Assembly: GCF_029218125.1 (NCBI RefSeq)
Contig: NZ_JARFXX010000004.1
Span: 124,001 to 188,000 of the forward strand
DNA from: Oscillibacter faecalis_A
GTDB lineage: Bacteria; Bacillota; Clostridia; Oscillospirales; Oscillospiraceae
Direction of reading: 5' to 3'
DNA: 64,000 bases
The translations under genes and the position numbers were made by a program. Positions 59,796-64,000 of this stretch are shown here, one piece after another; the first letter of the stretch is position 1, and every line of letters begins with the position of its first letter. The notes below the pieces were generated by a model that was not told where the DNA came from, made no database searches, and worked only from the letters and a program-made list of their open reading frames with translations.

Positions 59796-60218
59796 ATGAC
59801 GACCATCAATCTGAAGGACTTTTACACTTGGTACACCCATGATGAATACATCGAAGTTTCCGACGAAGTGGCCGCCGAGCTGAAGGCGGACAAGCTGTAT
59901 GAAGCAGCCCATCAGCGGCGCACGACCCGCAACAAGGCACAGTATTCCCTCGACTGTGACGATGGGATCGAATACTCGGCCTGCCTGCATGAACCGACGC
60001 CGCAGGAGCTTCTGGATCGCATGGAGCTGTTCGTCCACCTGTGGAACGCCATCAACTCTCTGCCGGAGGTGCAGGGCATCCGGGTGGAGGCGCATCTGAT
60101 TCTCGGCAAGAGCTACCGCCAGATCGCCCGGGAGCAAGGCGTGGACAAGAGCGTTGTCCGGCGCTCGGTAAAGCGCGGCATGGTTGCTATGAAAAAATAT
60201 TTGAAAAAAGTTCTGTGA
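59796..60218 (+). CDS. Sigma-70 region 4-like ICE regulator
   Basis: 140 residues from ATG 59796 (ATGGAGGAAATACAA upstream). The C-terminal helix-turn-helix LILGKSYRQIAREQGVDKSV then VRRSVKRGMVAMKKYLKKV resembles sigma region 4. The N-terminal half (FYTWYTHDEYIEVSDEVAAE, RRTTRNKAQYSLDCDDGIEY) matches small sigma-like regulators that precede serine recombinase genes in Clostridial ICEs. It may activate excision genes. Confidence 0.75.
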   Translation: MTTINLKDFYTWYTHDEYIEVSDEVAAELKADKLYEAAHQRRTTRNKAQYSLDCDDGIEYSACLHEPTPQELLDRMELFVHLWNAINSLPEVQGIRVEAHLILGKSYRQIAREQGVDKSVVRRSVKRGMVAMKKYLKKVL

Positions 60219-60327
60219 GTGAGGCTCCATTTGCCCGATTTTTGTCCTTGGTATATGAGAAGTAGTTTTCACTTTTCCGCAGCAAAGTAGTTGATGCTCC
60301 GTCACGGATCGTCGCTATCCGCTGTGA

Positions 60328-60391
60328 GGGAGCGCCGCATTGAATATGAGCTGTCTTATGACAGGCCAACAGGAGCGGGTGCGGCGCTCCC
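60328..60391. repeat. 12-bp inverted repeat upstream of the recombinase module
   Basis: GGGAGCGCCGCA (60328-60339) and TGCGGCGCTCCC (60380-60391), perfect, 40 nt apart. It could be a regulatory or recombination-accessory site. The surrounding gap 60,219-60,535 has no gene. Confidence 0.6.
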
Positions 60392-60405
60392 AACTGTCAA
60401 AAACA

Positions 60406-60428
60406 CCTTGGGACATTTCGTCCCAAGG
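60406..60428. repeat. Dispersed ICE palindrome, copy 12
   Basis: CCTTGGGACA TTT CGTCCCAAGG, the last copy, between the sigma-like regulator and the recombinase module. Confidence 0.9.
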
Positions 60429-60440
60429 TCATAAGCCGCA

Positions 60441-60467
60441 GGCCAGCACCCGGCAAGAGTGCTGGCC
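60441..60467 (+). terminator. Terminator-like hairpin before the recombinase module
   Basis: Stem GGCCAGCAC / GTGCTGGCC with a 9-nt loop followed by TGTTTGCTTT. Confidence 0.6.
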
Positions 60468-60535
60468 TGTTTGCTTTCCCAATGGACAACAGGGAGAACT
60501 ATGATTTTGTTTTGCATCTGTGAAAGGAGGACGCC

Positions 60536-60679
60536 ATGACTGAAAAGCCCGCTGCGGAAGAATATGTGTACCATATCGGAAAGATCCGCTTCATCGTCAC
60601 GCCTGTTTACAAGGAAACGGGAGAGCTGATGCGTGACATCCTTTTGAAGCTGATGCTGGCTGACTTGGAGCCGGTATAA
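60536..60679 (+). CDS. Small conserved protein preceding the ICE recombinase (TnpW-like position)
   Basis: 47 residues from ATG 60536 (AAAGGAGGACGCC upstream): EYVYHIGKIRFIVTPVYKET then GELMRDILLKLMLADLEPV. The size, the closing LLKLMLAD and the place before a serine recombinase match the TnpW-like proteins at 25952 (KLLKLVLAD) and 41817. Function unknown, possibly a recombination directionality helper. Confidence 0.65.
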   Translation: MTEKPAAEEYVYHIGKIRFIVTPVYKETGELMRDILLKLMLADLEPV

Positions 60680-60771
60680 CCCCATCGACATCCTTAACAT
60701 GGGCGGTCAGGCGAGGTATAATATAGTCAGGATGAATGACCTCTTGCTTGACTGCCAGAGAGGAGGTTTAT

Positions 60772-62481
60772 ATGAAACAGTCAAGCAAAAAACACGAACT
60801 CGGCACAGCCGCTCTCTACTGCCGACTGAGCCGTGACGATAATATGGACAGCGAGTCCAACAGCATCCAAAATCAGAGGAAGATACTCCAAAAGGCCGCC
60901 AAGGACAAGGGCTATACCGACACGGTTTTCTTTGTAGACGATGGCATCACTGGAACGACCATGAAGCGTCCCGGCTTTCAGAAGATGCTGACGGCTATCG
61001 AGGCCGGGTACATCTCGGCGGTGTTCGTCAAAGACCTTTCCCGGCTGGGGCGCAACTACATTGAGGTCGGCAAGCTGACCGAGGAATTTTCCCCACTCCA
61101 CGATATACGGCTGGTGGCCGTTTCCGACGGCGTGGACAGTGACGAGGGCGAGGACGATTTTACTCCGTTCAAGAACATTATGAACGAGTATTACGCCAAG
61201 GACATTTCCAAGAAGCGCCGGATCGTGAACAAGATGAAAGGTAACGCAGGCGTTCCGCTCTCTCCGCCGCCCTACGGCTACATCAAGAACCCGGACGATC
61301 CCCGCTTTTGGGTGATAGAGCAAGAAGCCGCCGAGGTGGTGCGCCGGATCTACCGTATGGCGCTGGAGGGGTACGGGCTGGCGGAAATCGCCGCCCGCCT
61401 TGCCGCCGATGGCGTGGTCAATCCCACCTACTACTGGCGCAGCCGTGGAACAAGCCGGGGCGGGTCGAAAAGCACCGTGGAGCCTACCAAGTGGGGGCAT
61501 ACCACCGTCAAGAAGATCCTTACCTTGCAGGAATACTGCGGTGATGTCATCAACTTCAAAAGCTACTCCAAGTCCTACAAGATGAAAAAACGGATCGAGA
61601 ACCCGGAGGAGAACCGGGCGATCTTCCTCAATGTCCATGAAGCCATCATTGACCGCCAGACTTGGGAAAAGGTGCAGGCGCTCCAAAAAGGAACGCGCCG
61701 CAAAAAGCCCACGGTCACGCAGGAGCCCAGCGTATTCTCCGGGCTGCTGAAATGCCCGGAGTGCGGCGGCAATCTCAATTTCCACTTCAACCAGAACAAC
61801 CACGACATCAAGTTTTTCAGTTGTCAGAACCACAACTCCGGCTATCGCAAGTGCAGCAAGACGCACTATATCCGACTGGACTTCTTGGAGCAGGTCGTTT
61901 TGTATGAGGTCAAGCGGCTGGCCTGCTTTGCCAGCGAATACGAAAATGACTTTATCAAAGTCATGATCGGACACTCGGCAAAGGTGGCGGAAAATGGACG
62001 CATCCGCAAGCAGCAGGAGCTGGACGCTCTGACCACCCGTGACCGGGAGCTGGATATGCTCTTTGAACGGCTCTATGAGGACAATGTAGCGGGAAAGATC
62101 GACGATGCCCGGTTTGCCAAAATGTCCAAACGCTATGAACAAGAGCAGGGCGAAAACGCAAAGAAAATCAAAGCTCTGCGGCTGGAGCTGAAAAAGGACG
62201 AGAGCAAGCGCATGGACATTGACGATTTCCTTGAAACGGTACGGCGGTACACGGATGCGACTACCATTACAAAGCGCATGGTCGCGGAACTGATCGACCA
62301 TATCGAGGTGTACCACGCTGAAAAGCAGGACGGCATTACCAACCAGCGCGTCGTTATTCACTATAACTGCATCGGTGCCTTTGATGTGCCGGATCGCCGG
62401 AAGATCCCGGAGGCCGACATTATCATGGAAACAAGAAAAGGCGTAGCACTCAGCTACGCCCCGGAACAGGTTGCAGTATAG
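60772..62481 (+). CDS. Large serine recombinase of the ICE
   Basis: 569 residues from ATG 60772 (AGAGGAGGTTTAT upstream). Catalytic domain AALYCRLSRDDNMDSESNSI (Ser in RLS), KDLSRLGRNYIEVGKLTEEF; recombinase domain with PPPYGYIKNPDDPRFWVIEQ; zinc ribbon LLKCPECGGNLNFHF; long coiled coil. It is placed at the right end, as the integrase of Tn1549/Tn5397-like ICEs, and should be responsible for ICE excision and integration. Confidence 0.9.
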   Translation: MKQSSKKHELGTAALYCRLSRDDNMDSESNSIQNQRKILQKAAKDKGYTDTVFFVDDGITGTTMKRPGFQKMLTAIEAGYISAVFVKDLSRLGRNYIEVGKLTEEFSPLHDIRLVAVSDGVDSDEGEDDFTPFKNIMNEYYAKDISKKRRIVNKMKGNAGVPLSPPPYGYIKNPDDPRFWVIEQEAAEVVRRIYRMALEGYGLAEIAARLAADGVVNPTYYWRSRGTSRGGSKSTVEPTKWGHTTVKKILTLQEYCGDVINFKSYSKSYKMKKRIENPEENRAIFLNVHEAIIDRQTWEKVQALQKGTRRKKPTVTQEPSVFSGLLKCPECGGNLNFHFNQNNHDIKFFSCQNHNSGYRKCSKTHYIRLDFLEQVVLYEVKRLACFASEYENDFIKVMIGHSAKVAENGRIRKQQELDALTTRDRELDMLFERLYEDNVAGKIDDARFAKMSKRYEQEQGENAKKIKALRLELKKDESKRMDIDDFLETVRRYTDATTITKRMVAELIDHIEVYHAEKQDGITNQRVVIHYNCIGAFDVPDRRKIPEADIIMETRKGVALSYAPEQVAV

Positions 62482-62494
62482 GAGGTACGACACG

Positions 62495-62845
62495 ATGAAA
62501 GCCTATTTCTATTGCCGCGTCGCTCGCGATGATAGCTTTTCTTTGGAACGGCAGGCCGAGGAGCTTCGCCGCTATGCGAAGCAAGCCGGGTACACCATCG
62601 TTGGTGCTGCCGCCGAGCATGGCTCTGGAATGACCCTTGACCGTCCGGCTTTGCAAGAGGTGATGGAGGCTGTTCTTGCCGGAAAGGTGGATGTGGTGCT
62701 GATAAGCAGCCTTGACCGTATAGGGCGGGATTGGGGCATGACAAAGCAGTACATCGACCTGCTGACCGAGCATAAGGTCAAGCTGCTGTGCCTGCGGGAA
62801 CGGGTGAGCACCGACAGCTCCGGCTTTTCACCATTTTCTACATAA
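62495..62845 (+). CDS. Serine-recombinase-like protein without catalytic serine
   Basis: 116 residues from ATG 62495 (TAGGAGGTACGACACG upstream), covering only the resolvase N-terminal domain: KAYFYCRVARDDSFSLERQA, YAKQAGYTIVGAAAEHGSG and VLISSLDRIGRDWGMTKQYI. The position of the nucleophile (RLS in the other recombinases here) is Ala (RVA), so it cannot cleave DNA. It may regulate the true recombinase. The last residues (STDSSGFSPFST) reach the ICE/chromosome junction, so the end could be altered. Confidence 0.75.
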   Translation: MKAYFYCRVARDDSFSLERQAEELRRYAKQAGYTIVGAAAEHGSGMTLDRPALQEVMEAVLAGKVDVVLISSLDRIGRDWGMTKQYIDLLTEHKVKLLCLRERVSTDSSGFSPFST

Positions 62846-62849
62846 AAAA

Positions 62850-62896
62850 GCAGAGTGTCCATTACAGGATACTCAGATCCTATAAGGACACTCTGC
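62850..62896 (-). terminator. Terminator of the tRNA-Pro gene, at the ICE right junction
   Basis: Minus-strand stem GCAGAGTGTCC / GGACACTCTGC at 62886-62896 and 62850-62860, with an inner loop region, followed by TTTTTTATG. It starts 2 nt after the tRNA 3' end, so the tRNA gene and its terminator are intact chromosome. Confidence 0.85.
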
Positions 62897-62897
62897 A

Positions 62898-62973
<76 letters not shown>

Positions 62974-63003
62974 ATAAGCTGAACTCTCGAAGTCAGCTTA
63001 TAC

Positions 63004-63032
63004 ATACTAACATAGTTTTCCGCAGAATGCAA
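63004..63032 (-). promoter_or_regulatory. Promoter of the tRNA-Pro gene
   Basis: On the minus strand TTGCAT (63027-63032) and TAGTAT (63004-63009) with 17 bp spacing. A stem ATAAGCTGA / TCAGCTTAT immediately precedes the tRNA 5' end and may be a processing hairpin. Confidence 0.6.
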
Positions 63033-63083
63033 GCCCTATTTTCAAAAAAGTCGAAAAATTTTGAAAATTAAGACCGGCGGGGA

Positions 63084-63323
63084 TCAAGTGTCTCGCCCAT
63101 CTGCTTCTACCAGAGTAAAACGTGGGCCGTGATAACCGTCGCGGTCCACGATCTCGCACCACATAGAGGCGGGACGTACCCAAATGCCGCGTTGGCCGTA
63201 GAGCGCCTGATAGACCACCATGGGTTCCATGGTTTCAGAATGATGGGCAACATACAAAAGCCGGTATTCATTACCCTTGAAGTGCCGGTACCGGCCGGGA
63301 AGAAGCGCAGGCAGAGCGTCCAT
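63084..63323 (-). CDS. DUF1653 protein
   Basis: 79 residues. PGRYRHFKGNEYRLLYVAHH, SETMEPMVVYQALYGQRGIW and VRPASMWCEIVDRDG are the DUF1653 signature, a small beta-rich domain widespread in bacteria, function unknown. Lies 20 bp after the kinase gene on the same strand, so co-transcription is likely. Chromosomal. Confidence 0.85.
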   Translation of the reverse strand: MDALPALLPGRYRHFKGNEYRLLYVAHHSETMEPMVVYQALYGQRGIWVRPASMWCEIVDRDGYHGPRFTLVEADGRDT

Positions 63324-63343
63324 AAAATACCTCCGTTTATGGT

Positions 63344-64000
63344 TTAGCGCAAAGCGCGGAACGGTGCGGGATCAAGAGTGCTGCCACGCTCCTGCATCAG
63401 GGTTAGAACCTCGTCCAGCATGGGAAGGGAGGGCATGGCGCCCAGACGGGAGACCGTGATGGCGGCGGTGTGGCTGGCAAAGGTCAGCGCATCGTCCGCT
63501 GAAAGGCCGATGGAAAGCCCAACGGACAGAGCTCCCACAAAAGAGTCCCCGGCTGCGGTGGGGTCGGCTACGTGCTCCATGCGGACGCAGGGGATGTACC
63601 GGGGGCCGGATGGCTCCGCCACAGCGGAGCCGAAGCCCCCAAGTGTGATGACCGTATGTGCGACGCCCTTGGCGCGCAGTGCTGCGGCAATGGCCCGAAG
63701 GTCCGCGTCCAGAGGGCCTGTTTCCTCTATGCGGAGCGGTAAATGGGTCTCCTGTGAGGCTTCCTGCTCATTGGGAATCAGCCACGAGACCAGACTGAGC
63801 AGAGTATCATTCAGCTCTGCCGCCGGGGCGGGGTTCAGGATAACAGGCACACCGGCCTCCCTGGCAAACCGGGCCACAGCCAGATTGACCTCCAGAGGAA
63901 TTTCGAGCTGTAACAGCACAAGGTCATACTCCGCGATTTGTTCCCGCAGCCATGACACCTCAGATGCCTTCAGCGTCAGGTTAGCGCCGGGAATGACGAT
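63344..64000 (-). CDS. PfkB-family sugar kinase, ribokinase-like (5' part off window)
   Basis: 218 codons to the stop at 63344; the N-terminus lies beyond the window. The visible part starts IVIPGANLTLKASEVSWL and contains NPAPAAELND, LIPNEQEAS (the NExE-type motif), VITLGGFGSAV and the anion-hole/catalytic-base motif DPTAAGDSFVGALSVGLS (Asp of AGD). This fits ribokinase (RbsK) best, phosphorylating ribose with ATP. Other PfkB sugar kinases cannot be excluded without the substrate-binding N-terminus. Confidence 0.8.
   Translation of the reverse strand: MVIPGANLTLKASEVSWLREQIAEYDLVLLQLEIPLEVNLAVARFAREAGVPVILNPAPAAELNDTLLSLVSWLIPNEQEASQETHLPLRIEETGPLDADLRAIAAALRAKGVAHTVITLGGFGSAVAEPSGPRYIPCVRMEHVADPTAAGDSFVGALSVGLSIGLSADDALTFASHTAAITVSRLGAMPSLPMLDEVLTLMQERGSTLDPAPFRALR

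Larger units (their letters stand above)
15312..62845. mobile_element. Tn1549-like integrative and conjugative element (composite, left end uncertain)
   Basis: Backbone genes are ParB-like, DNA methyltransferase, ArdA, PcfB-like, VirD4, Maff2/VirB2, VirB6-like, PrgI, VirB4, NlpC/P60, DUF4315, DUF4366, MobC, CD1845, relaxase, and a large serine recombinase at the right end. The right boundary must lie at about 62.83-62.85 kb, where the recombinase-like reading frame gives way to the tRNA-Pro terminator. The left boundary is not clear: ICE-type genes reach at least 15.3 kb and further fragments occur to 12.6 kb. Two mobilizable elements are nested inside, and several cargo genes interrupt gene order. 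Confidence 0.8.

Noticed and set aside
19756..60428. Interpreting the palindromes as plain transcription terminators
   Set aside because: The stem has no T run behind it, several copies are inside genes, and sequence, not just pairing, is conserved.
60781..62493. 570-codon open frame antisense to the ICE serine recombinase
   Set aside because: No ribosome-binding site, no family-like motif, and the plus strand has a complete recombinase; a by-product of GC-rich codon use.

Overview
The window reads as a piece of genome from a GC-rich gut Firmicute (class Clostridia, probably Oscillospiraceae or a relative). Support: Gram-positive ribosome-binding sites of the AGGAGG type, gene families typical of Tn1549/Tn4451-like elements of gut Clostridia, and tet(W) and tet(40), which circulate in those bacteria. 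I cannot name a species from the sequence alone.

Layout. (1) 1-12.5 kb: a tightly packed minus-strand gene cluster preceded by a TetR-type regulator. It holds four SAM-dependent methyltransferases, several alpha/beta hydrolases (one intact BAAT-like, one frameshifted, one reduced to its C-terminus), two ATC-hydrolase-like proteins, a metallo-beta-lactamase-fold hydrolase, a frameshifted acetyltransferase and six small membrane proteins, three of them paralogues. Its function is unknown. (2) 12.6-19.1 kb: a patchwork of broken conjugative-element genes, an AraC regulator with a truncated ABC exporter, an ArdA/LPD28 region, and a DUF1828-DUF6978 pair lying between two identical 38-bp hairpin repeats. 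(3) 19.2-62.8 kb: the plus-strand backbone of an integrative and conjugative element (ICE) of the Tn1549-like type: ParB-like protein, DNA cytosine methyltransferase with an overprinted gene, ArdA, PcfB-like, VirD4, VirB2-like Maff2, VirB6-like, PrgI, VirB4, NlpC/P60 hydrolase, DUF4315, DUF4366, MobC, CD1845, relaxase, regulators, a large serine recombinase and a recombinase-like protein lacking the catalytic serine. (4) 62.85-64 kb: chromosome with tRNA-Pro(GGG), a DUF1653 gene and a PfkB-family kinase.

The ICE is a nested structure. A 7.2-kb mobilizable element (23,969-31,146) sits inside virD4, and a 10.9-kb mobilizable element carrying tet(W) and tet(40) (32,901-43,801) sits inside the virB2-like gene. 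Removing each insert in silico restores the host reading frame exactly. Each insert has its own large serine recombinase, TnpW-like protein, relaxase and replication genes. As it stands the ICE should be unable to conjugate until both inserts leave.

The most unusual signal is a 23-bp palindrome (TTGGGACA, three bases, TGTCCCAA) in at least twelve near-identical copies, all in the ICE backbone and none in the two inserts. Other signals of note are the overprinted gene in the methyltransferase, a large nested inverted-repeat structure at 20.8-20.94 kb, and single-base indels in the left cluster that look like either fresh decay or uncorrected sequencing errors.
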